In this document: piece after piece, positions 25,425 through 33,746 of the stretch
How positions within the stretch are numbered: the stretch's first letter is position 1
Layout of the letters: the number at the start of each line of letters is the position of its first letter
NCBI GenBank assembly: GCA_913061055.1
Contig: CAJXVA010000020.1
Coordinates: forward strand, 1 to 41,312
Length of the DNA stretch: 41,312 bases
Source of the DNA: an uncultured Pseudomonadota bacterium
GTDB lineage: Bacteria; Myxococcota_A; Polyangia; Nannocystales; Nannocystaceae
Reading direction: 5' to 3'
The notes under the pieces: model-generated
Seen by the model: the letters and a program-made list of their open reading frames with translations, nothing else
What the model was told of the DNA's origin: nothing
Database searches by the model: none
Made by a program: the position numbers and the translations under genes

Positions 25425-26393
25425 TTAGCGGAGGGTGACGTCGAGCGCGTGCACCTCGCCGCCCGGGATGTGCTCGACGAAGACTCGCAGCGCGCTGTCC
25501 CCTTCGTAGGGGCGCTCATCGATCCGGGTCCGCACGTAGGCCGCACCGGGTCCGCTCACCTCGACTTGGGCGCCGCCGCGGGACAGCAGCGGGACCTCCC
25601 GAAACCATCCGGACTGCAGTCCCTCCCCCGATGCCCGAAAGTCGTCTTGCGCCGCCCAATCGTCCGCCGCACCGCGACGGAGCGCTTCGTGAAGCACGGC
25701 CATGTTGTCCGCGTAGTCGGTGCGCAGCTCGGCCCACGATGCCCAAGTGCCCAGCTCGATCTCGTGCTCGGGCGGCACCGCCACGGTTTGGCCGGTCGCA
25801 GCATCGTGGTGGGTGTGGCCGGCTCGGGGGGATGCGGGGGCGTCGAGCCACGCCATCTCGGCGCGTTCGACCTTCGGCGGAAGCCCGCCCAGGTTGGCGA
25901 GCATGTGCCCATCCGCCGACTCGGCGACCATGGAGACCGGCGACAGAAAATGGACTCGGCTCGCCTGCTCGCCGCGGGGGAGGGCGGCGGCGAGTTCGGT
26001 CGTTCGCCGCGGGCCCGCAGCGGTTGAAACCACGACCGGGTAGTCGTGTTGTCCACTGGCCAGGACCATGAACCCTCGGGCGTCGCCGTGCGGCCCCTGC
26101 ACACCGACCTCATAGTGGGTGGGCTGCGGCTCGCCGGGGCGGAACATCGGGACGACGCGGGTCGAGAGCTGGGCGTCGGCCCATGGCGATCCGGGGCGTT
26201 CTCGCTCGAGCTCCAGGGTGTCGGCCGCTCGGCGATGCAGCGCGATGGGTAGGCTGGCCAGCTCGATCGCGAGATGGTCCATGGATGCCGTCGCGGCCGA
26301 TGCGGCGGACGCCTCGAGTTGCATGCCGGCGTTCGCGGACGGGGCTTGCGCCAGGAGCAACGCGGCGAGCAGGGGCGATCCAAGGCGGGTCAT
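25425..26393 (-). CDS. N-terminal part of the same secreted protein, ending at an in-frame TAA
   Basis: 322 aa. A signal peptide (MTRLGSPLLAALLLAQ then APSANAG) leads into about 280 residues without recognised family, including WADAQLSTRVVPMFRPGEPQ and a His-rich RAGHTHHDAATG. The end RVFVEHIPGGEVHALDVTLR is immediately followed by TAA, then six in-frame codons (GDGSSE) and VHRFDVTQTIDYA of the next frame. The strand-like unit EVHALDVT recurs as EVHRFDVT across the stop, so a beta domain appears to be cut in two. TAC or TAT (Tyr) to TAA is the simplest explanation. It could be a real nonsense mutation, a sequencing error or readthrough. Confidence 0.68.
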   Translation of the reverse strand: MTRLGSPLLAALLLAQAPSANAGMQLEASAASAATASMDHLAIELASLPIALHRRAADTLELERERPGSPWADAQLSTRVVPMFRPGEPQPTHYEVGVQGPHGDARGFMVLASGQHDYPVVVSTAAGPRRTTELAAALPRGEQASRVHFLSPVSMVAESADGHMLANLGGLPPKVERAEMAWLDAPASPRAGHTHHDAATGQTVAVPPEHEIELGTWASWAELRTDYADNMAVLHEALRRGAADDWAAQDDFRASGEGLQSGWFREVPLLSRGGAQVEVSGPGAAYVRTRIDERPYEGDSALRVFVEHIPGGEVHALDVTLR

Positions 26394-26497
26394 CGCGTCG
26401 GTGGTACCGGCCGCACCCCAGGTGTTTCACCCAACCACGAAACAACCCCCGGGGTGCGCGAATCTGCGCTCTCCGGGGGGCGGTGTGCGCCGGAGGC

Positions 26498-27166
26498 CTA
26501 CTTCGCGGGGCAGGTTTCGTTGAAGGACGCGACGGCGGCTTTGCCCTTGTCGTCGGCGCCGAGGGCCTCGCCGCTCTTGTCGACGACCTGCTTGGCCTTG
26601 ATGCATCCCATCGAGACGCTCTTGCCCTCTTCCTTCTCCTTCTTCGCCGTCTCCAGATGCGTGTTCAGGTTGGACAGGGGGACCTCGACTTCCATGACGG
26701 TCTTGGCCTCGGCAGCCACCTTGGCCGCGTCTCCGTCCTTGGGGAACTCATCACCCTCGATGGTCGTCTTGAGGTTGATGATCGCGATGGACTCGACCTT
26801 GCCGGCCTTGATCTGCTCGCGGATCGTCTTGATCTGGGCGGTGGGCATGTCGACGTAGCAGACCTGCGCCAGCGCAGCGTGGGCCTTCTTCTCCGATTCG
26901 TCCTTGGAGGTCGCGAGCGCCTTGTACTTCGCCATGTTGCCCGCGCAGCCGTACTTGATGTCCTCGCCCTTGCCGAGCTTCTCGGTCATCTCAGCCACGT
27001 CCTTTTCGGCGGACTTGGCCTGCTCGGAGGCCCCAGACTCCTTCTTGTCGGAAGCTTTGTCGTCTCCGCCGTCCTTGCTGTCACAGGCGGAGGTGAGGCA
27101 CAGCGCTGCGGCCACGGTGAAAGCGCGGGCGAGTGCAGATGCGTGAAGTCGGTCCGTGATCGTCAT
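26498..27166 (-). CDS. Small lipoprotein, unknown function
   Basis: 222 aa. Signal peptide with lipobox LTSAC (Cys28), then a Lys/Asp/Ser/Glu-rich linker and a mostly helical, highly charged body containing five further Cys (in KYGCAGN, AQVCYVD, SMGCIKA and NETCPAK). Even-spaced Cys suggest periplasmic disulfides. Architecture (lipobox, charged linker, Cys-bearing body) is like the lipoprotein at 22872-23930 but the sequences are not clearly related. No family recognised. Confidence 0.77.
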   Translation of the reverse strand: MTITDRLHASALARAFTVAAALCLTSACDSKDGGDDKASDKKESGASEQAKSAEKDVAEMTEKLGKGEDIKYGCAGNMAKYKALATSKDESEKKAHAALAQVCYVDMPTAQIKTIREQIKAGKVESIAIINLKTTIEGDEFPKDGDAAKVAAEAKTVMEVEVPLSNLNTHLETAKKEKEEGKSVSMGCIKAKQVVDKSGEALGADDKGKAAVASFNETCPAK

Positions 27167-27195
27167 CGGACGCGGACCGTATCACCAGCGGACGG

Positions 27196-27247
27196 TCAGG
27201 ATCCGAGGACGACGCAAAACCGCTTTTCTTGCCCGCCTGAAGGCGGA
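27196..27247 (-). repeat. Degenerate direct copy of the tyrS 3' end
   Basis: By hand alignment about 47 of 53 positions match 29491-29543, including the tyrS stop codon, in the same orientation. One base is missing, so the reading frame shifts: RTLRLQAGKK is in one frame and KRFCVVLGS-stop in the next, against TVRLQAGKKKRFRVVLGS in TyrS. It is a non-functional remnant. Confidence 0.8.
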
Positions 27248-27418
27248 GTGTCCGTTCGCCCGGGGCTGATTTGTGGGCCCGGTTCGGGGGTCTGAGCGGC
27301 ATGTTGCGCACCGAGGCGGGCTACGGCGGCGGCATTACGCCGGCGCCGAGAACAACAGTGATGGGCCGAGTGGTGAGCGGCCACTGGGACCCCTTACGGG
27401 GTCGAATTCGGCGTTTCG

Positions 27419-27444
27419 CAAATACGACAGCGCTGTCGTATTTG
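27419..27444. promoter_or_regulatory. 26-bp perfect palindrome, operator-like
   Basis: CAAATACGACAGC followed by its exact reverse complement, no spacer. Length, perfect symmetry and the TACGACA/TGTCGTA arms resemble operators of TetR-family repressors. It lies 75 nt past the sterol reductase stop and about 250 nt upstream of the lipoprotein gene. As RNA it could also form a hairpin, but with no loop and no T-tract it is a poor terminator. Confidence 0.55.
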
Positions 27445-27518
27445 AAATCCTGCCGACCTCATCGGACACGAGGACGGAGCTTGCGTGCTCGAGTCACACT
27501 CGGAACTCAAGCGGTGCG

Positions 27519-28613
27519 TCAGTACACGCCAGGAATGATGCGGTAGCGAACCCGACGGCAGTACGCCTCCCAGAGCGCGCCATACTTGGCGGCGCAGCGG
27601 CGGTGGTCGTCGCGCTCTCGGGGGACCAACAGAAGCACGTAGTACAGCGGATACATCCAGGGCCCGAGCGCCGCGGGCCACCCGAGCACCCACGCCAACC
27701 CGGTGGCCATCAGAATCTCACCCAGGTAGTTGATGTGGCGAGAGAGGCCCCAAAAACCGCTGCAGAGCAACGCCTGGGAGCGGTCTTGCACGGTCTCGGG
27801 TTCGAAGATCCCCAGGAAGACGTGGCTCGGGTCGAGCTTGAAGAAGAACTTCTGCATGTTGGCGCCCCGGGCCAACATCCACCCGGCGAAGAACACGATT
27901 GCGCCAGCGCTGAGCCACAACATGCCTCGCTCAGGGCTCGGTTGATCGGCCACGTTCCACAGTCCCACCGAGTAGAAGTACGGGTAGAAGGTCAGGCAGC
28001 CCCAGCCCAGCTTGAACCCCACGCGTTCCGCGAAGAGGTCGTAGGTGTAGAGGTGAACGCGCTCGAAGAACAGGTAGTCGAGCAAGAACCAGCCGAACAA
28101 CGCGACGTGCAGCAGAACGCCGAGTGAGGCCGCCGATCCGAAGACGAGGACGTGGTGGGCGGCGAAGGACAGCAGGTTGAGCGCGAGCATGGTGGCGCCC
28201 ACGAGGTAGAGGAACATTTTCGCATCGACGCGACCTCCTGGCGTCTGCGGGTTTTCGCGGCGTCCCAAGAAGAACTCGACGAGGACGCCGCGGCCGGTGC
28301 TCGGAGCGCCCACCATGATGGCGATGGAGAACAGCATCCCGAGGGTGAAGGCGCCCGCGAGTGACGACCAGCGGTGGGTCCAAAGCCAGTCCCAGGGGAG
28401 CCAGCCCAGACGGCATGCACCCGCCCAGGCGCCGACGGTCAGGAGCATGACCGGGAGTCCGTTGAGACGGTAGCCCAGGGGCTCGTCGGTCTCGGGGTGA
28501 CGGGCGTATCCGCGGACCTTGTGAGCGGGCACGAGCACATGAAGTGCAAGGATGAACGCGTAGATGCCCCAAGGAGCGGCGAAGCCGATCAGTTCGATGT
28601 CCATCGCAGTCAC
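27519..28613 (-). CDS. ERG4/ERG24/DHCR7-family sterol reductase
   Basis: Membrane enzyme reducing a sterol double bond with NADPH. 364 aa, many hydrophobic helices. Family signatures: EFFLGRRENPQTPG (the GRELNPR site) near residue 120, CSGFWGLSRHINYLGEIL, and the C-terminal VPRERDDHRRCAAKYGALWE then YCRRVRYRIIPGVY, the classic R-D-x3-C-x2-K-YG-x-x-W-x2-YC block. Family members act as C-14, C-7 or C-24(28) reductases; which one cannot be told here. Sterol synthesis is rare in bacteria but known in Nannocystineae. The GTG at 28613 overlaps the SDR stop as GTGA; ATG 28604 is the alternative. No sterol cyclase or demethylase is in the window. Confidence 0.88.
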   Translation of the reverse strand: MTAMDIELIGFAAPWGIYAFILALHVLVPAHKVRGYARHPETDEPLGYRLNGLPVMLLTVGAWAGACRLGWLPWDWLWTHRWSSLAGAFTLGMLFSIAIMVGAPSTGRGVLVEFFLGRRENPQTPGGRVDAKMFLYLVGATMLALNLLSFAAHHVLVFGSAASLGVLLHVALFGWFLLDYLFFERVHLYTYDLFAERVGFKLGWGCLTFYPYFYSVGLWNVADQPSPERGMLWLSAGAIVFFAGWMLARGANMQKFFFKLDPSHVFLGIFEPETVQDRSQALLCSGFWGLSRHINYLGEILMATGLAWVLGWPAALGPWMYPLYYVLLLVPRERDDHRRCAAKYGALWEAYCRRVRYRIIPGVY

Positions 28614-29410
28614 GTTAGGCTTTTTGTGGACGCAGCCATCACCGCCACGGCCCAGCGCCGGGGCAACAGGCGGCCAATGATGAACCCGGCGATCTTGTTG
28701 AGCCAGCCGGGGGTGATCCGAGGTCCCTTGCCCAGCGCACGGAGCGTTTCATGGGCGACCGCCGCCGGTGGCAACGTACCCGGCGCGGGGCGCTTGGCAT
28801 CGCTGGACGCTTGCGCGTACCCCGGCGTCGCAATCGCCCCCGCACAGCTGACCACGACATCGAGGCCGTGCGCTCGGAGCTCTTTCCAAAGGCCCTCGCC
28901 GAGCACGGTGTTGAACGCCTTGGTGGCCGCGTAGGTGGCAACGCGCGGCGTCCCTTGCGAACCTGCGAGTGACGACATCAATACGACGCCGCCGTGCTCA
29001 CGCCGCTTCATCGAGGGAAGCAACGTGCGCAACACCAGCAATGGGCCGCGCACGTTCACATCGACCGCGCGGAGCAGACAGGCGGGGTCTTGCTCGAGCA
29101 TCGGCCCGACGGGAGCGTACGCAGCGTTGTAGACGATCAGCCCAAACTCGTGCCTCAGCCCCAAGCTCTGCAGGGCGGGCACGACGTTGTCGCTGGCCAG
29201 GTCGAGTGCGCAGGTATGCACCTGCACGCCATGGTCTTTGCGCAACGAAGCCGCAGTGGCTTCGAGGGGCCCTGATCGGCGGGCGAGCAAGACCAGGTCG
29301 AGGCCGCGGGCTGCGAGGGCGCCGGCGAACGCAGCACCGAGGCCCTCGGAGGCGCCGGCGACCAGAGCGACCGGGCCGTAGCGGGCCGCAAACAAAGACG
29401 CGTCGCCCAT
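28610..29410 (-). CDS. Short-chain dehydrogenase/reductase, HSD17B12/ketoacyl-reductase-like
   Basis: 266 aa classical SDR. Cofactor motif ALVAGASEGLGAAFAGALA near residue 15 and LLARRSGPLEA (Arg favours NADPH); YNAAYAP in place of NNAG; catalytic Ser in LMSSLAGSQG and Tyr-x3-Lys in ATYAATKAF. The C-terminus has a hydrophobic basic stretch (IIGRLLPRRWAVAVMAAS), as in membrane-associated 17-beta-HSD12-like reductases. It is translationally coupled to the sterol reductase, so a sterol 3-ketoreductase or related role is a reasonable inference; a fatty-acyl ketoreductase is equally possible. Confidence 0.85.
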   Translation of the reverse strand: MGDASLFAARYGPVALVAGASEGLGAAFAGALAARGLDLVLLARRSGPLEATAASLRKDHGVQVHTCALDLASDNVVPALQSLGLRHEFGLIVYNAAYAPVGPMLEQDPACLLRAVDVNVRGPLLVLRTLLPSMKRREHGGVVLMSSLAGSQGTPRVATYAATKAFNTVLGEGLWKELRAHGLDVVVSCAGAIATPGYAQASSDAKRPAPGTLPPAAVAHETLRALGKGPRITPGWLNKIAGFIIGRLLPRRWAVAVMAASTKSLT

Positions 29411-29490
29411 GTGAGCCGAGGGTATCGCACCACCTTCTGCATCGTTGCGGAAGAGGCCGGCGGCCGACGAGATGCGGAGGGATGGTGCGC

Positions 29491-29543
29491 TCAGGACCCG
29501 AGGACGACGCGAAACCGTTTCTTCTTGCCCGCCTGAAGCCGGA
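29491..29543 (-). repeat. tyrS 3' end, partner of the direct repeat
   Basis: The last 53 nt of tyrS, including its stop, are repeated in degenerate form at 27196-27247. The two copies bracket the sterol-reductase/SDR pair in direct orientation. Confidence 0.8.
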
Positions 29544-30753
29544 CGGTGCCATTTTCGAAAGCCGAAGCTTCGAGCACGAGTCCGAGATCCTTGACCGGCT
29601 CGCCGTCGAGCTTGACCGCGCCCGCTTCGATCCGTGCTCTGGCTTCCCGCTTCGACTTGAAGGCGGCGATCCGGGGATCGACCACGAGCTCGAGCAGCCC
29701 GATGCTGCTGATGCCCAGTTCAACCGCTGGCACCGCGCTCCAATCGTCCCCCCCACCAAAGGCCTGCTTGGAGGCCCTCACGGCCGCATCGGCGGCTTCT
29801 GCTCCGTGGGCAAGGGTGGTGGCCTCCCGCGCGAGCCGGACCTTGACCTCTCGCAGGGCGGAGCCTTGTGCCTTGCACAGCTCACCGATCTCCTCGACCG
29901 AGACATCGGTGTACTTCAGGAGGTGGTTGCGCACGTCGTCGTCGTGGCAGCTCAGCCAGTACTGGTAGTAGTCGAACGGGGAGCACTGCGCCGGATCGAG
30001 CCAGACGGCTCCGTCGGCGGACTTGCCCATCTTGCGGCCGTCCGAGGTCAGCAGCAGCGGCCACGTGAGGGCCTGGGCGCTGGAGGGGCCCTCGATCACC
30101 CTGCGGATGAGCTCGGTCCCGGCGACCATGTTGCCCCACTGGTCACTGCCGCCCAGCTGCATGGTGCAGCCCTGATCACGGTACAGGTGCAGAAAGTCGT
30201 AGGCCTGAAGCAGCTGGTAGTTGAACTCGAGGAACGACAGCGGCTGCTCGTTGTCCAGCCGGTCGCGGTACGTCTTGGCCGCGATCATCCGGTTGACGGT
30301 GAAGTGGGAACCGATCTCGCGGAGGAACTCAAGGTAGTGCAGTCCGCACAGCCAGTCCGCGTTGTCGACGAGCACGGCGTCGTTGGCCTTGCCGCTGTCG
30401 AAGTGCAGGTAGCCGTCGAAGTTGCGGCGAATGCCCGCGACGTTTGCGGACAGGGTCGCATCGTCGAGCATCTTGCGGCTCTCGGTGCGACCCGTGGGGT
30501 CGCCGACCCGTGCCGTACCGCCGCCGAGCAGCACCACCGGCTTGTGGCCCAAGCGCTGCAACAGTCGCTGCACCATGATGCAGGTCAATGAGCCCGCGTG
30601 CAGCGAGGACGCCGTCGGGTCGTAGCCGACATAGAAGGTCACCATCCCCGCTGCGAAGGCGTCATCGATCGCCTTGGCATCGGTCATCGCATCGATGAAG
30701 CCGCGCTCCGCAAGAGCTTGGAGGGCAGGGGACTGAGGTGTGAACTCGGACAC
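29491..30753 (-). CDS. tyrS: Tyrosyl-tRNA synthetase
   Basis: 420 aa class I synthetase. The HIGH-type signature is TASSLHAGSLT near residue 48, the tyrosine-site region includes LEFNYQLLQAYDF and LGGSDQWGNM, and the KMSKS loop reads DGRKMGKS. A C-terminal S4-like RNA-binding domain ends LQAGKKKRFRVVLGS. The start is the GTG at 30753, 12 nt after the zapA stop. Its last 53 nt are duplicated 2.3 kb downstream. Confidence 0.96.
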   Translation of the reverse strand: MSEFTPQSPALQALAERGFIDAMTDAKAIDDAFAAGMVTFYVGYDPTASSLHAGSLTCIMVQRLLQRLGHKPVVLLGGGTARVGDPTGRTESRKMLDDATLSANVAGIRRNFDGYLHFDSGKANDAVLVDNADWLCGLHYLEFLREIGSHFTVNRMIAAKTYRDRLDNEQPLSFLEFNYQLLQAYDFLHLYRDQGCTMQLGGSDQWGNMVAGTELIRRVIEGPSSAQALTWPLLLTSDGRKMGKSADGAVWLDPAQCSPFDYYQYWLSCHDDDVRNHLLKYTDVSVEEIGELCKAQGSALREVKVRLAREATTLAHGAEAADAAVRASKQAFGGGDDWSAVPAVELGISSIGLLELVVDPRIAAFKSKREARARIEAGAVKLDGEPVKDLGLVLEASAFENGTVRLQAGKKKRFRVVLGS

Positions 30754-30765
30754 GAGGCGAAGAGT

Positions 30766-31128
30766 CTACTCGCGAGCGGCCGGCGTGTCGTCCGCGGCGC
30801 TTGCCGACTCTTTGGCCGGGGGCGGCTCGATCGCGTCAACGCGTCGGCCATGTTCGTCGAGCGCGGCGTCGAGGGCCTGCAGCTTCGCCGTGATCTGCTC
30901 GCGGTACCGCCGGTGCAGGTCTTTCTCGCGGAACAGCTCGTCGGCCAGTGCGATGGCGACCAGCAACGCGATGCGCTGGACGTTGAGCGTGGAGCGGCCC
31001 GCGTTGCCCGCGACCTGCTTGAGCTGCGCGTCGACGTACTCCGCCAGTTCCTGGACGTAGCCGGGGCCTTCGTCGGTCCGGATCACCAGCCGCTGGCCGG
31101 CGAGCTCCACTTCGACCGACTGCTTCAC
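30766..31128 (-). CDS. zapA: Cell division protein ZapA
   Basis: 120 aa. The N-terminal ZapA domain reads VEVELAGQRLVIRTDEGPGY, then VQELAEYVDAQLKQVAG and LNVQRIALLVAIALADELF, followed by a coiled-coil helix (REKDLHRRYREQITAKLQAL) and a disordered acidic tail. ZapA bundles FtsZ filaments at the division site. The GTG at 31128 overlaps the prfA stop as GTGA, so translation is probably coupled; the long frame that extends upstream through prfA is a shadow. Confidence 0.9.
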   Translation of the reverse strand: MKQSVEVELAGQRLVIRTDEGPGYVQELAEYVDAQLKQVAGNAGRSTLNVQRIALLVAIALADELFREKDLHRRYREQITAKLQALDAALDEHGRRVDAIEPPPAKESASAADDTPAARE

Positions 31129-32231
31129 TTGCCCTTGTCCCCGTCGTCGTCGTCGGTCCGGCGGTCGAGATCTGTGAGCCGCTCGGCCTCGTCGTGGGCG
31201 CGCAGGGCTTGGATGACGTCCTCGATGTCGCCATCCATGAACCCGTCGAGGTTGTGGCGGGTCAGCTTGATCCGGTGGTCGCTGACCCGGTCCTGCGGAT
31301 AGTTGTAGGTCCGGATCTTCTCCGAGCGGTCCCCGCTGCCGACCTGCGACTTGCGCTGGGCCGAGCGTGCCTTCTCGGCCTTTTGGATCTCTCGGTCGAG
31401 CAGGCGGGAGCGCAGCAGCGCCATCGCGATGTCGCGGTTCTTGGTCTGCGACTTCTCCTGCTGCGACTCGACCGCCAATCCGGTGGGGATGTGGGTGAGG
31501 CGCACCTTGGAGTCGGTGGTGTTGACGTGCTGGCCGCCCGCACCGGAGGCCCGCATCTTCTCGAACTTGATGTCGGAGTCGCGGATCTCGAAGTCGATCT
31601 CCTCGGCCTCCGGCATGATCGCGACGGTGGCGGCCGAGGTGTGAATGCGGCCCTGGGACTCGGTGGCCGGGACCCGCTGAACGCGGTGCACGCCGCTCTC
31701 GAACTTGAGCATCGCGTACACATCCTTGCCCTCGAGCAGCCCGCTGACCTCTTTGAGCCCGCCGGCGTCGGCTTCGTTCATCGACATTGGCGTGAGCTTC
31801 CAGCCCCGCCGCTCGGCGAAGCGGGAGTACATGCGCCACAGGTCGCCTGCGAACAGCGCCGCCTCTTCGCCCCCGGTGCCGCCGCGGATCTCCAAGATGA
31901 CGTTCTTGGAATCGTTGGGGTCCTTGGGCAGCAGCAGCTTCTGGAGGCTGACTTCCAGCTCCGCGACCTCGCCCTGGAGGCGCCCGATATCGTCTTGGGC
32001 GAGCTCCTTCATGTCGGGATCGTCCAGAAGCTCGCGGGCCTCTTCGAGCGCGGTATGCAGCTCTTGGAACTGTGTCCAGGCGTCGACGACCGGCCGGATC
32101 TCGGCGTGTTCCCGCGAGAGCTTGAGAAACTCGGTCTTGTTCCCCGTAATTTCGGGGTCGCACAGCATGTCGCCGAGCTCTTCGTATCGCTCGCTGAGTG
32201 TCTCGAGCTTGGCGCGGATGGAGGCTTCCAT
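31125..32231 (-). CDS. prfA: Peptide chain release factor 1
   Basis: Recognises UAA and UAG and triggers peptide release. 368 aa. The tripeptide anticodon PAT in RVQRVPATESQGRIHTS marks RF1 rather than RF2, and the peptidyl-hydrolase motif GGQ lies in ASGAGGQHVNTTDSKVRLTH. GGTGGEEAALFAGDLWRMY and RTYNYPQDRVSDHRI are also typical. The ATG at 32231 has AGGA at -8 and fits the family start (MEASIRAKLETL). A short Asp-rich tail follows the last domain. First gene of prfA-zapA-tyrS. prmC is not adjacent. Confidence 0.95.
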   Translation of the reverse strand: MEASIRAKLETLSERYEELGDMLCDPEITGNKTEFLKLSREHAEIRPVVDAWTQFQELHTALEEARELLDDPDMKELAQDDIGRLQGEVAELEVSLQKLLLPKDPNDSKNVILEIRGGTGGEEAALFAGDLWRMYSRFAERRGWKLTPMSMNEADAGGLKEVSGLLEGKDVYAMLKFESGVHRVQRVPATESQGRIHTSAATVAIMPEAEEIDFEIRDSDIKFEKMRASGAGGQHVNTTDSKVRLTHIPTGLAVESQQEKSQTKNRDIAMALLRSRLLDREIQKAEKARSAQRKSQVGSGDRSEKIRTYNYPQDRVSDHRIKLTRHNLDGFMDGDIEDVIQALRAHDEAERLTDLDRRTDDDDGDKGK

Positions 32232-32345
32232 GGGGTTCCTCGGCTTTCGGGGCACCGCAGGGGCCGCACCCAAAGCGCGCAGTGTAGACGAAACAGACGC
32301 GCCGGTCATTGCGGCCGGCACCGGCACGGGATAAGACTCGCGACG

Positions 32346-33746
32346 ATGAGCCTGCGCTGGGCTGCCCGCTATGCCTTCTCGGAGGATCTCTGGCGTTCGA
32401 GAGCCCGCGTGGTCCTCGACCCGGCGCTCGAAGACGCGTTGTTGTCGGGCATGCCCGTCGGCGAAGACGCCGAGCCGCTGCGTGAACTCGTCGACGCGTT
32501 GCTCCCGGCACGGCCCGGGGATGACGCGCCCGTGTGGGTCGGGGTCTCCGACGACTCGGTTGCCGCGCGGCTGAGTCGGCTTCGACCGGGGACGAACTTC
32601 GTCGCGACCTCTGGCCTGGCAGAGGTCTTGTCTCGGGTGGGTGAGGAAGCGTGGGAGGTCGCACTTGTCGATCTCGACGCCGCGCCGCGACCGGGGACGC
32701 ACACCAACGAAGCGCTCGACGCCATCGTGGGGTTGGGCCTGACCGGGAGCGTCGCGCGAAGCATCGTCCTATGGGGCGCCAGCTCCGAGGGGGGGTTGGG
32801 CTACGAGAACCTCGCCGAAGCGATGCTCGAACAGCTTCGGGTCCGCGGCTGCACCCAGCGGATCTACGGTCTGTACCGGCCTCCGATGGCCGCCGTGGTC
32901 GACTTTGGTGAGTCGCTCGAAGTCGACGGCGCCGAGGCGGACCTCGAGATCACGCTCAATGTCCGACCCAGCGAGCTCCGCGACGACGATGAAGAGCAAG
33001 ACGTCCCGCTGTACTTCGACAACAGTCTCGGTGCCCAAGAGCCTCCGATCGATGAGTTGATCGGGGTGTGCTCGGCGACCGCGCTGCCCGAGGGGCTTGG
33101 CCTCATCGAGCTTCCGTCCGCGGCGGCGGGACAGCCTTCGGGGTTGCGGGCACAGCTTCATTCCGCGCAACAGCGGGCCCAGCGGTCCGAGGTCGAGCAG
33201 CAGCGGTTGCTCGATCGACTCGACGCGTTGCAGCGTGAGAACCGGGAGCTCCGCGCGGCCGTGGAAGCCGGCCCCGATCCGTTCGACGCCTTGGCCCGGG
33301 ACGAGGCGCTGGAGGCTTCGATGGCTCGCGAGCAGGCTCTGAAGTGGAAGGTCACCGGTCTGGAGCACCAGCTCAGCCAAGCCGTGGCGCGGCCCGTCGA
33401 GGACCTCGAAGCCGACATCGCCCGCCTCTCCATGCTTCCGCTGCCTTCCCAGGCGCCGATCTCCGGTGATTTTGAAGCTGCCATCTCCGCCGCGGAGTCG
33501 GCCTCGCCGCTGGACCCGGAGCCAAACCCGCCGCTCGAGGTTTCGGACGCGGTCCCGGACGAGGCGGCGGCTGAGCCCGTCGTCTTCGTGGTCGAGCAGG
33601 TCCAGCGCGATGAGACCCGGGATCGGGTGCTGGCGGCCCAGATCAACGGGTTGGTGCAGCGGCTCGAACGCGGCGGGATCGGTGTTTTGGCCCTTCGACG
33701 GGCACTCTCGGCGGTCGCCCGCCGACTCCGAACCCCGTCCGCCTAG
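32346..33746 (+). CDS. Hypothetical coiled-coil protein
   Basis: 466 aa from the ATG at 32346 (MSLRWAARYAF). The N-terminal third reads like a globular alpha/beta domain (VWVGVSDDSVAARL, TSGLAEVLSRVGEEAWEVAL, GSVARSIVLWGAS, QRIYGLYRPPMAAVVDFGE). Residues about 270-350 are a predicted coiled coil (LHSAQQRAQRSEVEQQRLLD, LQRENRELRAAVEA). An acidic Pro/Ala-rich linker and a helical C-terminus end RRALSAVARRLRTPSA. The layout resembles myxobacterial scaffold proteins, but no family is recognised. It is divergent from prfA. Confidence 0.72.
   Translation: MSLRWAARYAFSEDLWRSRARVVLDPALEDALLSGMPVGEDAEPLRELVDALLPARPGDDAPVWVGVSDDSVAARLSRLRPGTNFVATSGLAEVLSRVGEEAWEVALVDLDAAPRPGTHTNEALDAIVGLGLTGSVARSIVLWGASSEGGLGYENLAEAMLEQLRVRGCTQRIYGLYRPPMAAVVDFGESLEVDGAEADLEITLNVRPSELRDDDEEQDVPLYFDNSLGAQEPPIDELIGVCSATALPEGLGLIELPSAAAGQPSGLRAQLHSAQQRAQRSEVEQQRLLDRLDALQRENRELRAAVEAGPDPFDALARDEALEASMAREQALKWKVTGLEHQLSQAVARPVEDLEADIARLSMLPLPSQAPISGDFEAAISAAESASPLDPEPNPPLEVSDAVPDEAAAEPVVFVVEQVQRDETRDRVLAAQINGLVQRLERGGIGVLALRRALSAVARRLRTPSA

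Larger units (their letters stand above)
27167..27518. other. 352-nt gap with repeat and palindromes
   Basis: Holds no gene I can support. It contains a degenerate copy of the tyrS 3' end (27196-27247), a small inverted repeat GACCCC-TTAC-GGGGTC at 27388-27403, and a 26-bp perfect palindrome (27419-27444). The part from 27410 is noticeably richer in A/T than its surroundings. Any promoter for the lipoprotein at 26498-27166 must lie here. Confidence 0.7.
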
